NCBI RefSeq assembly: GCF_000002425.4
Contig: NC_037267.1
Span: forward strand, 9,437,398 to 9,501,397
Reading direction: 5' to 3'
DNA: 64,000 nt
Source of the DNA: Physcomitrium patens
Taxonomy: Eukaryota; Streptophyta; Bryopsida; Funariales; Funariaceae
Numbering within the stretch: the stretch's first letter is position 1; each line of letters opens with the position of its first letter. The position numbers were made by a program, and so were the translations under genes. Shown piece by piece: positions 1-11,130 of this stretch. The notes below the pieces were generated by a model. That model searched no databases. It was not told the DNA's origin and saw nothing but the letters and a program-made list of their open reading frames with translations.

Positions 1-376
1 GGTGTCAAATCACGCGCAATGTCTTCATACAACACATCCACGAACAAAGTCATTGATCCTAACCGCAGACTATCACTATTAAAAACATCGACATTAGGCA
101 TCAAATTTGACAAGAAATGCCAGACCTCGAAAACTCTAAGATGACTCCTAAGGAGAATCCAAGCTCAACACAAGTAACGAATCATGGAGACCAAAGAAAA
201 GATCTAAAAAATCAAGATATAAGACGAATATTCAGAGCACCAAAAGAAGAAACAGACCTCAAGAACACTGACCAGTGCCACCATTCATGAACTCAAATCA
301 ACCAACGCAGGTAGTGGTTCGAAGCCAGCACCATTGAAAATACGAAGAGAAACGCAGAGAAAAAGAGTAAAGTCAC
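1..376 (-). other. Intron 1 of RPL12 (incomplete)
   Basis: Sequence downstream (minus strand) of the exon 1 donor. It contains no recognisable L12 coding sequence, so it is read as intron running off the left edge. I see nothing else in it. Confidence 0.6.
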
Positions 377-431
377 CTGTGACACGCACATAGACCTCCA
401 CAATCTGCGAGGGGTCCAATTTGGGCGGCAT
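377..431 (-). CDS. RPL12: 60S ribosomal protein L12 (uL11), exon 1, partial gene
   Basis: The minus strand reads ATG at 431 in a good plant start context (GCCACC before ATG) and then MPPKLDPSQIVEVYVRVT, the well-known N-terminus of eukaryotic cytosolic ribosomal protein L12 (uL11). This protein is part of the large-subunit stalk base that contacts rRNA and elongation factors. The exon ends after codon 18 plus one G. A GT donor follows (GTGACTTT on the minus strand), and family knowledge predicts Gly-Gly next, which suits a phase-1 intron. The remaining exons lie to the left of the window; no further L12 coding sequence is visible in 1-376. The telo-box promoter upstream supports a ribosomal protein gene. 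Identity rests on 18 residues, but they are highly characteristic. Confidence 0.85.
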
Positions 432-526
432 GGTGGCTAGCTGGAGGGGGGGATGCGAAGCGCAACGCAGCTGAGGCAGGGGCGAGCAAACTGGAGAAGA
501 GGGTCAGAGAAGTCCCTCCGTCCTGC

Positions 527-555
527 TTTAGGGTTTCTCCAAAGCCCTAGGGGTT
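527..555 (-). promoter_or_regulatory. Telo-box cluster in the RPL12 promoter or 5' leader
   Basis: At 527-536 the plus strand reads TTTAGGGTTT, which is AAACCCTAAA on the gene strand. AAGCCCTAGGGGTTT follows at 541-555. The sites lie about 95-125 bp upstream of the RPL12 start codon. Telo boxes next to GGGCTT-type elements near the transcription start are typical of plant ribosomal protein and translation genes, where they raise expression in dividing cells. The motif is seen directly; its function is inferred from that class. Confidence 0.7.
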
Positions 556-2752
556 TGATATCCTGGTTGAGAACCGGATGTGTCCTGCCAGGTTTTGGAT
601 GCGTCCCTCTGTCTTGCTCTAGATTGGAGTCCTACGGATATGGAGCCTCACAGTGGAAGTGGTTGATTGTAGAGCTACATGTCGTATACATTCTGAACAC
701 CAAATTGCACTTCGGCAGACTATCACTTCGCCTTAACAAATTGCACTACTGAGTAGCATAGATGCTGAATAGCATAGAAATACATATCATTGCTTTAGTC
801 GGTTTACAACTTGGAATCTAAAGCTGGTGTATGCTCGATAGGAGAGCACCCACTGATGAGTGCTGCCGTCAGACGAAGGTTGCAATAAAAATTCGACTGA
901 TTAGTGTCGAATGGATTATGAAAGCAAGCTAAACTACTGAAAATCGTTATCATTAAGCCCGAGATCTTGAAATTTCAGACCGATTGTGATCAGCGTGGTC
1001 GCTGTGTGGGTTCAAGGATCGACAGGCATGTGTACAAGAAACTGAAACATTTCACTCCTCGTCTCAGATTTACCCACTCTGATTGTATGACCGCTTCCAA
1101 CCCAAAAGGTTGCAGTATTGTGGCTTCTAATATCTATAATTGCGTGCTCACACAATTTGCACAATTCTGACGTAGATTCAGTGGACGCACTCGCCAAGAC
1201 AGGGCTTTTGTTTGCAAAATCCTAAACCTGTTTAGCGAGAATTAAGGGCAGCAGACCAAAATGATGTCAATACTCGGCATAGAAATTGCTTCCGGTGTGG
1301 ACGATTTGTTGTAGTCCTTATTTTGAATCGCTACAGTGTGTCTGTGATCAGCTCATTGTGATGTTTCCGCCGAAACAACCTTCAATATTCGTCTGGGTTA
1401 TTGGATGAGCCTGTTGGTTCGAGAGCATACCCATTCAACCAGTCAATGTATCGGCCGGTTACCATTACCACAAGGTTTGGGGCGAAGTTCACATCTGGGC
1501 AACAGGTATTCTGAAATGGTCATGTTCAGGGTTTTGCAAACGAAGGGAAAGTCAAGAAGAACGGACCAGAGGACTGGGGCCAGTTTGAGCCTGCAGCAAA
1601 CTAGAAACTCAAAAAAATTGCGCGAACAGAACATGGACCCAAGGAGGATAATTCTACACTCCAGAATCTACACTTGAGCCCGAGGAAGCTGTGCATAAAA
1701 TACAACTGCCCCGAAACCGCAAAGTGGTCATGCGGCGTTCCAGCCTGCCTAGTTTGACAATTTCGGTGAGGTTCATGCAGCGGAACATTTGCGACTACGC
1801 CAGAACGTTTCTTTGCACTTCCTCAAAATATCAGACAGTTTGATAAGGCCAATTCCTAATTTGTTTGAGAATCAACCACAATTCAACACAGATACGACCC
1901 CATGACGATGCCCTCATGTGCAGATGCTGTCATACTAACCCAGTGCATCCAGAATGACTCACTAAAAGGAGAGTCCGATCCTGTATTACTGCACTGGCCA
2001 CATCTCTGTGCGAAATTACAGATCTCACCTGGCAAGGTCATATGCTTTAGTCAGCCTGATCTCCGTCTATACATGAGATGTACAAACCCTACATGCAAAA
2101 CAATCGTAGTAACGTTCTCTTAAAGGTTGCAACCCTACCACTTGGTGCTGGACAGAAAAACGATAATAGAACATCATAATACAACGAGGACTAACACAGG
2201 CATCTACGATACCTTAAAGTATAGTCATTTACTCAATCATTTAAGTCCCAATCCTGCTGTACCTTTAGTAAAAATGACACTATTCTGTTAGTTACGAAGG
2301 GTTGAGTCAGTCGGCAAAAATGGTCCCGATGCCTAAATCTCAAATCCGTTTCTGATCTGCTTTGTTCCTATGACAGTAAGCGCAACGAGAATCTGTAAAT
2401 TACACCAAGCAAAAAGCCATTTCTGTATACTCATTGTTGATCGCAGCAGAAGCTGTACTCAGTCCATACAAAAAAGTAAAAACAGTGAACATAAATTAGA
2501 AGGAAAAAAGATCAACCACACACCAAGAATCCTCCCTCCGGCAACCAAATTGGTAGAAAATCAACAAGTCTCAACACTGTTTACGTTTGAATTGCCGCGC
2601 TTCCAACTTGCGAACATAGCCAGAGGAGGTACAGATCGACACAATCTTCTCGAGAAACTCAGCCAATCCTTTAAATGAACCCGTATATACGGCAATAATA
2701 TTAATTGTTTGGGAACACTGTTCGGCAACTACATGAAGAGACTTACCGTCCT
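556..2752. other. Spacer between RPL12 and the RING gene
   Basis: Moderate-GC sequence with scattered short open frames on both strands. None resembles a known protein or shows a convincing exon pattern. It should contain the RPL12 promoter at its left and the 3' untranslated region of the minus-strand RING gene at its right (roughly 2300-2752). I see no repeat or RNA gene. Confidence 0.4.
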
Positions 2753-3544
2753 TCAGGACGCAATAGCTCGCACTAACCAGTCTAAACTTGGATATGAAAA
2801 ATACACCACCAGGAAGGATGGTATGGCAAACAACACGGTGATCAAGCAGTATAGAGCAAGCACTAGGGTGCTGAAAGGGAGCACGTACACTACAATGAAC
2901 AGGAACAACAGGACAAGGGGGATTCTCGCCGTGAACTGCAAAAGAGAGGCCACGACACGAGTGCCAGATCGCTGCCAATGATGGAAGTTCCACCAATCGC
3001 CAACTGCCGCAACGGAATTTCCCGTCACGATGGCACCTGGAGAAGCGGCGCTGAAACCCACACGGCCTGCGCGGGAGGTTATCAGGGATGCAAGGTCGAG
3101 CCCAAACATCGGGGCTAGTTCTGTCTCATTCGTGCACGCTGGAGGGCGGCCGTGCTCCCCTTGAAGACTTTCCACAACCCACAGTAGAAAAAAATTCTTG
3201 CACGGGTACTTGAGTTGACCCTTCCACTTGAATCTAAACGTCAGGAATTGGCACCAAGGACAGGAAATGAAGAGCGGCAGCTGGAGCGGGAGGCCGGACA
3301 GTTTCACTGTAGCCCACTCCAAGTTCAGGACGCAGCTTTTGCAGAGGGAATGTCCGCACCACAGAACATACGGCGTGTTGTCTCTGTCATCCAAGATTTC
3401 CCAGCACACCGGGCACTCCAACCCTTCCTCCAAGCTCCGACTAGCTGAACCCGTGCCAATCTTCGGGTTGGGCGCCGGCTGGTAACCACTATGACACTCA
3501 CAGGGAGCCATCAGCGTAGTTTCGTTCCCCAGTTCTTGCGACAT
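2753..3544 (-). CDS. RING-finger protein with C-terminal membrane segments (probable E3 ubiquitin ligase)
   Basis: A single uninterrupted 263-residue frame that appears complete. Residues 44-98 form a C3HC4 RING: C44-x2-C47, C63-x-H65, C68-x2-C71, C95-x2-C98. Around it lie the blocks ECPVCWE, PYVLWCGHSLCKSCV, ISCPWC and NFFLLWVVES. I recognise these from a plant-specific family of membrane RING proteins in which the spacing before the last Cys pair is long. Residues about 205-250 are strongly hydrophobic and probably form two closely spaced membrane helices. The protein ends FSYPSLDWLVRAIAS, as family members do. Such proteins are expected to bind an E2 and ubiquitinate substrates at an internal membrane; the substrate is unknown. 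ATG at 3544 is chosen because the RING follows about 43 residues later, the usual distance. No introns are needed. Confidence 0.85.
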   Translation of the reverse strand: MSQELGNETTLMAPCECHSGYQPAPNPKIGTGSASRSLEEGLECPVCWEILDDRDNTPYVLWCGHSLCKSCVLNLEWATVKLSGLPLQLPLFISCPWCQFLTFRFKWKGQLKYPCKNFFLLWVVESLQGEHGRPPACTNETELAPMFGLDLASLITSRAGRVGFSAASPGAIVTGNSVAAVGDWWNFHHWQRSGTRVVASLLQFTARIPLVLLFLFIVVYVLPFSTLVLALYCLITVLFAIPSFLVVYFSYPSLDWLVRAIAS

Positions 3545-4300
3545 AGAACCCCAAACCTTAGATCAAGACATTCTCAAACACGACCCCTAAATCTGGACTG
3601 TGTCTCGCTCTCGCTCGCTCGCTTTCTTTCTCTTCCCCCCTGCGGCTACGTCCGTGCCATCGCCATGGCCAACACACCACAACACACCCAACCGATTACT
3701 AACACTACCACGCGAAACAAACGGCAAAAGGTCCCAACAGGGCAACCCTGCCAAACGCCCCCACCTCGGTCTCGGCACCATGAAATCCTGCCTGCACTCC
3801 GCGGTATCAACTTATCCCATGGTTCCACGCTAGTTCAGGATAAAGCACAAACCGCGTAGGACGGCACAAAGGTCGAAAGCAATCTACCGCCTCTAGGCCC
3901 CAGCATCGTGAACGCAAGCGATTCCCTACTCTTAACCTACTACTTCCGGGTGTACGAATTTGGGGGGGAAGATCCTCACACGCAACACAATCGACACCAG
4001 CACCACGTCGCACTCCCTTCCCTTCGCCACTATAATGGCCCACAACAGCGAATTGGGATCTCTGGAGATTCTTCTGCTCTCTTCGATTGTCTTGTCCGTC
4101 TGCCACATGGTGTGAGGGAGGGATTCCCTCCTCCTCCTCCTCCTCCTCCTCGGTGTATGAACTCATTCCCCGTACTCAGTCACTCTGCTCCGTGCGGTGT
4201 CGGCACTCCCAGTCTCCGCGGAAACTCGTCCTCCGCGCCGCTTCCATCCGCCACACAAATGGCGTTGTCTTCTATTATGAAATCTACTCATTTTATATTT
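3545..4300 (-). promoter_or_regulatory. 5' leader and promoter region of the RING gene
   Basis: Moderate-GC sequence upstream of the minus-strand RING gene. It holds a pyrimidine-rich run on the plus strand at 3602-3640 (CTCG and CTTT repeats, so purine-rich on the gene strand), common in plant 5' leaders. A (CCT)n microsatellite lies at about 4127-4151. Short open frames on both strands here overlap each other and look like shadows. No TATA box was assigned. Confidence 0.45.
4127..4151. repeat. (CCT)n trinucleotide microsatellite
   Basis: About eight consecutive CCT units, seen directly, in the sequence upstream of the RING gene. Confidence 0.9.
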
Positions 4301-5629
4301 GGTAGAATACTAATAAATTAATAAGTGTTTATAAATATATATTAAATAGACCTAGACTTTAAGTAAATTGACCCATTCTGAAAAGAAAAATGACATCTAG
4401 ATCCATTTGTCCACTACTAGATCTGAAACCAATGAAAACCTACCATATTCATCATGATTAACATATTCTTCATCATAGGTAGGTCGATTTGAAAAACTTG
4501 GGTCTATTTAATATTCCCCTACATATGTATATATGTATGTAAATAAATAAATAAATAAATATATATTTATTTATTTATTGTAGGTTTAATAGTATTGTTA
4601 AGTATACCAATAATACTTGTATGAATGATAAATTATTGGATGAAATTTGTAATTTGTGATTTTTTAAATAAAATTAGAAAGTAAAATTATTGAATAAATT
4701 TTGTTAAAATTAATTGATTTTTTTGTTTTAAAATAAAATAAAATTTGATATCATTTATTTTCAAAAAAAAACTTTAAAAAATACATGATTATATATAAAA
4801 GCTAGTAAAATAAATTGTATAGTTGCTCTATTTATTTCTTTATTCTTACGCTTGTAAATTTACTACTTTAATACAATTTGAAGTCATTAAGACAAATAGT
4901 TGTATTCTATTTTTATTATATAAATAAATTTGATAGGTCTTAGAGTTGCTCATTAAGATAACATAAGATATAATTGGTTGTGGATAAATATTGAGGTTTA
5001 AATGTTTGTACCTATATTTTATAATCATTGGCTTTAACTTTTAATAATGGATATTATGTATGCAATTTTTATTATAAATTATTAATAAAATAAAATAAGA
5101 AAATACAATGATAATAATAATATGGTGAAATAACATCTACTTAAATAACTCAAGATAACAAAAAGATATAGCTTTCTAACAATTTCTTTTGATTTTTGGA
5201 TGTTACAAAGTATTTTGTGATTTAACTTTGAGGATATTGTATAATCTTGATTTTTGCTACTATATAATATTATACAAATACATTAGTATATTAATCATTT
5301 TTTAGAAGATTAACTAAGATAATTGTTAATTAATATGATTAATATAATAATAGATTTGGACCAATAAAGTCTAAATAGTACAAAGATCCAAATCCATAGA
5401 ATTTGTATAACAAAAAGATAGAAATTAATAAGTTTAAAGAGGATTGGAGATACCCAATCCATCTACAAACTGTACATCTATGTTAATTAAAAATAAAGTC
5501 TAGATAATACATGAAAAGAGTCTATTATAGGTTAGAAATACTTAATCTACTTAAAAATTAGACATCCAAGTTGAATCAATTTAGGACAAGACAACAAGTA
5601 ATTATTGAAAAAATATATTAGTAGTGTCA
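4301..5629. other. AT-rich intergenic spacer left of the nest
   Basis: GC content falls sharply here. There is no gene. The stretch includes an inverted repeat of AAAT/ATTT units at 4541-4579 that could form a hairpin. It ends at the AGTAG target duplication (5630-5634) and continues, in the empty-site sense, at 60473. Confidence 0.7.
4541..4579. repeat. AT hairpin: (AAAT)n followed by (ATTT)n
   Basis: Five AAAT units followed, across a short ATAT centre, by four ATTT units. The two arms are reverse complements. Confidence 0.8.
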
Positions 5630-5634
5630 CAAAT

Positions 5635-5867
5635 ATACATATGTATTATAATAAATACCTATATAATTAGATAGAAGTAGGTAAAAATAGATAAAAGTAG
5701 ATTAATTTCATAGTACCTTTTATAGAAGCTTTTTAGAAGCTTTATAGATGCTACTTTGACTTTACCTATATTTGTAGCTGATTGATAGATTAGAAACTTG
5801 GTCAATAATTAACCACATATTGGTAGCTTGCAGAACAAGCTAACTATGTGGTACACATATAGAAAAT
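5635..5867 (+). repeat. CHR1 5' LTR, first part
   Basis: Begins TGTCACAAATATAC, like the 3' LTR start at 59939, and stops where CHR2 begins. It continues at 55485. AAAAT at 5863-5867 and AAAAC at 55485-55489 are the slightly decayed CHR2 target duplication. Confidence 0.85.
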
Positions 5868-6427
5868 TGTCGAGGACATGAACTGAAAGATGATGCATAA
5901 ACCAATGAAATCCACATCAAAGAAAAAAGTGACAAAATATAAATAATGAAGTATGCATATTAAAAAAGAAACTAGAATGGCTTATTGCCTAAAGACAAGA
6001 AAACTTGAGGTTCTTGAAACTGGACTAGAAGCAAGAAAGGAGTTGACAAGAGTGAAGAAGGCTTCACTCTTGTTTCTACATATAATATCTAACTAAGGGC
6101 TATGTGGCAATGTTCTATGAGACCTCCAATATGTGTTGACTTTGTAGGATACATGCCTTGACTTATAAGGCAAGTTTTTCTATATGTTCGCCATATAGTT
6201 GGCTTGTTCTTCAAGCTACCAACATGTATGGTACATGATTAACTTGTTGACCAAAGTTCTAACATAAAAGTCAACAATGGACACCTATAAAGTCAAAGCA
6301 ACATCTATGAAGCTTCTAGGAAGCTTTCTTAGTAGATTTTATAGAATTAACTTACTTTTATCTACTTCTATCTACTTCTATTTATTTATACAAGTAATTA
6401 TTGGCTTACATGTGTATATCCGTGACA
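5868..6427 (-). repeat. CHR2 3' LTR (560 bp, reversed)
   Basis: On the plus strand it begins TGTCGAGGACATGAA and ends ATATCCGTGACA, the exact reverse of the CHR LTR ends. It contains sequence shared with 54655-55208 and 59939-60467. Confidence 0.85.
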
Positions 6428-7000
6428 TTACTCTCCATTCTAGGGATAATTTCCATGAAGAGTGGTCATCATATGTTGACAAAATCTATGATGAGACAAA
6501 TTATATTCACGACATACTCAGATCTTTGTTCCTTATGAAGATGGTCGATAGGACCTCTCAACTATTGATAGTGTTCCATACTAGGGCGGGAAGACCACAA
6601 TGTTGTTTGATCATTCTTGAGGCCTCCATAACTTCCTTCAAATAAAACATTTGGAACATCGTTAAGAATTCTTGCTATCTCTAATAAAATTACCAAATAT
6701 TGGGAGTCTCTTCCAAGGTCGTGATACCAAATGCATTGTATCTCACCATTTATTTAAAGAAAAATATGTCATTTTTGAGGATCTTCATCTCGATTGCATC
6801 ATCTTGAAGGTTGTGACAATTATAATTTCTCGTCTAGCAGGTCAACAAACAAAGGTTCTTCAGTTGAATTCACTATTTGTTGATTCTCTATCTTCTTAGC
6901 GTCACAAATATAAAGAAGCTCCAAACAAGGATTGAAAGTAGAATGTTATCTTGTCTAGATCTTGTTTCTTTTTATAAGAAAGGTCTTTATTTTGATTTTG
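6428..7000 (-). other. CHR2 3' region between chromodomain and LTR
   Basis: About 570 bp with a homologous stretch in CHR1 (about 59760-59938) but absent from CHR3, where only 68 bp separate the chromodomain stop from the LTR. Purines precede the LTR as a polypurine tract should. No intact protein. In the antisense direction CHR1 and CHR2 both can be read as a short GGKTT-containing peptide, too weak to interpret. Confidence 0.5.
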
Positions 7001-7914
7001 ATGGATGTCATTGATGAAAAGCCTCTACCTTCTTTGCTACATTTGCAAGATTCTTTACTAGCTCCCATGTGCATTTATTAATATTATATCCGTGTCAATG
7101 AACAAGATATTCTAACTTATTCTAGTACCGCCTTGAATCTAGGACTTCTTCCACTTCAAATTCTTCATTATTGACAACTTCTATAGGAAGAGGTGGCACT
7201 TATTTTCTTTTTGATATGTCCACTATCTTGTATGGTTCAAGAAGAGACATGTGGAATACATGATAGATTTTCATTGATTCCAATAGATATAAACGATATG
7301 CAACTAGATTAATTTGTATAAAAATAAAAAATGGTTTAAACCTATTTGTTTTAAAATGAATAATAGTTGAAGATGTCTATAAAGTTGATGATAGAGAGTT
7401 TTTGATCTTGAACAAATGTTGCATGACTGAACAAAGTCTTTCACACCCTTTCACATTTGTGGCCACCAAAAATCTCTAGATATAAGCTCCAAAGTCTTAA
7501 TGTATTCAAAATGTTCTATTGCTGGAAAGTTGTGACATGCTTGAAGAACACGTAATCATGCTTCTTCTTTAGGAACATATAATCGACATTCAAAATATAG
7601 CACATTGTCTTTAAACTTAAACTTAGAAGTAGCTTGAGAGTTAAAAGAAAGATTCTTGATATTGTGAACAAGAACATCAGAAGACACACTTGATTGGATT
7701 TGTTTCAGAAGGGTGGAATCAACAGTCAATATTGATTTCAAACTTCAAGATGAAAATACTCTAGTTTCAAGAAAATCATTTTTTGTTAATCAAAAGATGC
7801 ACGTCTTTCTTTGGGAGCAAGATAAGAACGTCTAAAAAAGGCGTTTAACAAATCTTGTTATTTTTTGGATCGATATGTGATCTTGAAACTAAATCTTGAT
7901 AAAAACATGCTCCA
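7001..7914 (-). pseudogene. CHR2 pol 3' end: RNase H end, integrase zinc region and chromodomain remnants
   Basis: Read on the minus strand from 7914 leftwards this aligns by eye to CHR3 53030-54580. First comes the RNase H to integrase linker with LIQSSVSSDVLVHNIKNL-type sequence (open frame 7741-7556). The H2C2 zinc region follows, then an integrase C-terminal stretch, then chromodomain blocks (HWHGYNINKCTWELVKNL) at about 7190-7030. The integrase catalytic core, about 800 bp in CHR3, is missing, so a deletion has joined the zinc region to the C-terminus. Stops and frameshifts are frequent. The upstream half of pol continues at 41253. Confidence 0.7.
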
Positions 7915-7918
7915 ACGG

Positions 7919-9673
7919 TGTCGTGTTGTAACACGACTATATGGTGAAAATATAAATGAAAAAGATATTATTAATATTTAGTCATCTTGGATGTTAGAAA
8001 TAGTGGCCAATTCCAATGCCAATATTCAGGGTCAATTAATATCACCCCATCGACATCATCGAATCAAGTACCCTCCGTACCAACGGGACAACCAGGATCA
8101 TTTTCCAACCCTACATAGAACAAGCCTAGTAGGTATATACCGGTGGAGACACCCAATATGCATGATGGAGGTGCAGAAAGACCACTTCGTCGTTTCTGTT
8201 TCAGACAGGTTAGTCATTATGTCAGTGAATGTTCCAATCCCAAAGCCAATGATGATTGCACATTAGTGTATAGGAATTGCAAGCAAATGAGGCATATTTA
8301 TCAGCAATGTAATGTTCCATCCAATTTCAATAAATAGGATCAGCAGATGCAAAGCTAAGGAAAAATTGAGGAGATAAATCAAGGTCCTCAAGATTCTCTG
8401 ATAAATCGGGTGGAATGAGTCTGAGCCATTCTTACTAAGAGTCAGAAAAATGAGAAAGGACCAATTCAATATTTGGGTGAGTCAGATGTGAAGGGCCAAT
8501 TTGTTCCAATTACAGGGACATCCAATCCAGGTCCTGATATGGGCCTCTTACCCAGTATGAGACCTGACTTGGTTGGACAATCTAATGAGGTCCTGAATAT
8601 GGAGGCTTCGGTTCTATTTCAAGCTGTTTTATTCTCTATGCCATTTTGGAAGAAACGTCCTTTCCGTGGAAAGATCCTCTTAAAGACAGGAACTCCGAGG
8701 AAGCGCCATCGATTGTTTCAATTTGGAGTCTAGGGCAGGAGAAAATGGGACCACACGGAGTTAAAAGGGAAGAGAGGATAAGAAAAGGGGCATTCGGAGA
8801 TCAAAATTTTGGAGGTCGGAGAGCTAGCTTCAAGTTCTTCCAAAAGGTGTAGAATTCGATTCATAGGATTTGAGAGAACTTTGGCAATCGTTGCTGAAAG
8901 TCAGTATTTGTATTGGTGATTAGGGTTTTTTTTTGCAATAAAGTTAAGGCTAATACTCTTGACTATTTTGTAAAATTAGAAAAACTTCTACGATTGAAAT
9001 TTATAGGTATTTAGAAGGTTGAGTATGCCGAGTGCATGCAAAAGTTTGTATTAATCTGACGTAACAGATAGAGGTTATTTGACCATTAGCATAAAGAGGT
9101 ATCGAAAGTTAGCAGATTGGAGTTGTTTAGGATTTTTGTAATATCTGGAGACCTACCAACTAGAATAATTTGACTTTTGGCGTGGTAAGTCGAGGACTTC
9201 TAAGCGGCGATCAAGATACATCAGTGTGGATTAACGACGTTTTTTTGCAATCTATAAGTTAGATTGGATTGAAACTTCTTGAGCATTTAAAAGGCTTGCA
9301 AAGACACTAGTGATAGAAGTTTACAATAATCGGACGATCAGATTGAGAATTACAGCTTGTCGAAGTTTACTGTCTAGGATTAGGGTTTAAAAAATAAAAA
9401 ATAAAAAAATAAAGAAATAAATAAATAAAATAAAATAAAATAAATAAAACTAATAAATAACAAAAGACTTATGCTTATAATATCTTGAAGTTATTAAAAA
9501 TAGTATTTCTAAGTATTTTGTAATGAAATTAAGCTTTTATATTGAAATCCAAAATAGTTTGTATTTAGATGGTTGAAATCTATTAACCTACCCGGATACT
9601 TGCAAAACATTGTTTTATCTTCCACAGCCAGACGCCCGGTGCATTCTCAAGCAAGATAGCACGTAATACGACA
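7919..9673 (+). repeat. G1 5' LTR (1755 bp)
   Basis: Starts TGTCGTGTTGTAACACGA, with a near-terminal palindrome, and ends GCACGTAATACGACA. It includes a zinc-knuckle coding segment near 8030-8430 absent from G2-G4 LTRs. Confidence 0.9.
8030..8430 (+). pseudogene. Zinc-knuckle (gag-type) segment inside the G1 5' LTR
   Basis: One frame reads KPSRYIPVETPNMHDGG, then a Cys/His cluster: CFRQVSHYVSEC, a short linker, then YRNCKQMRHIYQQC. The 3' LTR copy keeps the second knuckle perfect (CRNCKQTRHTYQQC, C-x2-C-x4-H-x4-C). Such paired knuckles are usual in retroelement gag or in nucleic-acid-binding proteins. The LTRs of G2, G3 and G4 lack this stretch and run directly between its flanks. Here a stop (TAG before NKPSRYIP) and the loss of one Cys show decay. 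The origin is not known; a captured gag fragment of another element is my preferred reading. Confidence 0.65.
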
Positions 9674-9677
9674 TAAG

Positions 9678-9695
9678 TGGTGAACCTGATGTGAA
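9678..9695 (+). other. G1 primer-binding site
   Basis: TGGTGAACCTGATGTGAA, four bases after the LTR. The same block follows the 5' LTRs of G2, G3, G4 and H1, with consensus TGGTGAACCTGACGTGAAA. It has the TGG expected opposite a tRNA CCA end. I cannot match it to a plant tRNA from memory. Confidence 0.7.
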
Positions 9696-9742
9696 AGCTT
9701 GAAGTGGAAGGTATTGGATTTGGTTTATTTTCATTTTATTTC

Positions 9743-11118
9743 ATGAATGAAAATAAAAATTTTGAAGGATCTTTGGGAAGAGCTTCAAGTAGAGCTTCTG
9801 GTAGAGTTTCTTCTAAAGGACAGGGTATGTACATGGATCCATCCATTGCTAGTATGTTTCAAGCTTTATCATTATCTATGTAGCAACAATAAAGCAATGA
9901 TTGCAACGAAGCTTTAGCAACCAAAGCTTTGCAAGCAATAGTCAATAAAATTGACCACTTTAATAGAAGGAATATTTCAAAGTATGTTATGTTCAAGAAT
10001 TGGAATTAAATTGGGTTTTTTAGAAGAAGATGGTTGAATTATTTGGACTAGCCACAATATCAGAGAAAAGTTAGCATATTACCTCAATTATAGAGCATTA
10101 TGGAAATTCATAGGAGATTTTTTTACATGCATTAAAAGACGAATATTTCTTGGAGGACACTGATCGTGTTACTAAGAAAATATTTCTAGAATGGATTGAG
10201 CGGCCTAATAATAATTTGCAAGTAACAGAGCTACTAAGGAAATTTGAGAGGCAATATTTTCAATTATTAAAGGTAGAAAAATTGACATTAGAGCCAAACA
10301 AGGTTGAATTATTTCTTCAAGATGCTGATGGAGAATTACAAGAGAAATTGAAGTTGCTTCTTAAAGAGAAAGAAGAAGATGAAGGATTGGCAACAAAGTG
10401 GAAAAATGTTAAAAATGTGGTGAGTTTGCTTGCAAAAAGAAAAAAGGAGGAAGGATAGGAGTAATATTCCAAAAGCAGTACAAGCATCTAAAATTCCAAT
10501 ACATACAACATGACCAACAATATCTACTATTTAACCTTCAATATCTTTATCGAAGAAAGGAGAGATGGAAATTAAAGAAATTATACATAGAATGCGAGAT
10601 CTTCAAATCAAATTCACAAGACTTGAAGAAAATACTTCTACAAATAATTTGAAGAATGTTTCAAAACAAGGGTATGTACAAAGATGTATCTGGTGTGATG
10701 ATGCTTCACATACTAGGAAGGATTACAATAAATTTAATAATATGATACAGCAAGGAATTATTTAAAAGGAAAAAGAGGATAAGAAAAGGATAAGAAAAGA
10801 GACGAGGAAATTTCGATGATATAAGAGAAGAAAATTCTTCTAAGAGGCAGACTCGAGGAAACGAGTCTCGTGAGGCAGTTTCACAAGAATTGCCTATAAA
10901 GGATACTTCAGCATCATTGGAAGAAAAAACAAAGGAGATAAAAGATAAGGATAAATCAATTGCTTATAAGCTACTTTTTGATATTGAAGCACCAAAAAAT
11001 TTGAAAAGGATGTTAAAAGAACATATATTAAATGCTAAGGTGGAATTCTCATTGAGAGAAATTTTGGAAATTGTAAAGAAGGAGTTTCATGATATTAACA
11101 TTGACAGCATTAAGTGAA
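9743..11118 (+). pseudogene. G1 gag (decayed)
   Basis: Starts MNENKNFEGSLGRASS and matches G2 and G4 gag block by block: DPSIASMFQALSLSM, ATKALQAIVNKIDHF, FLEWIERPNNNLQVTELLRKF, and the CCHC knuckle CIWCDDASHTRKDYN at about 10687-10730, whose last Cys has become Tyr. Frameshifts interrupt the first third. A deletion of about 330 bp relative to G4 joins 10765 to a downstream RGNF-type block. Gag would package the RNA; this copy cannot. Unlike G2-G4 it has Trp where they share an amber stop. Confidence 0.8.
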
Positions 11119-11130
11119 AGAGGCAATTAA

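Noticed and set aside
453-752. 99-codon plus-strand frame next to RPL12
   Set aside because: It overlaps the divergent RPL12 promoter and telo box, and has low-complexity composition with no known family.
1012-1197. Small minus-strand frame with CKLCEH
   Set aside because: It has only two Cys and one His, no start context and overlapping frames on the other strand.
6580-6660. P-loop ATPase or NB-ARC fragment from GGKTT-like antisense reading
   Set aside because: The full Walker A spacing is missing and stops surround it.
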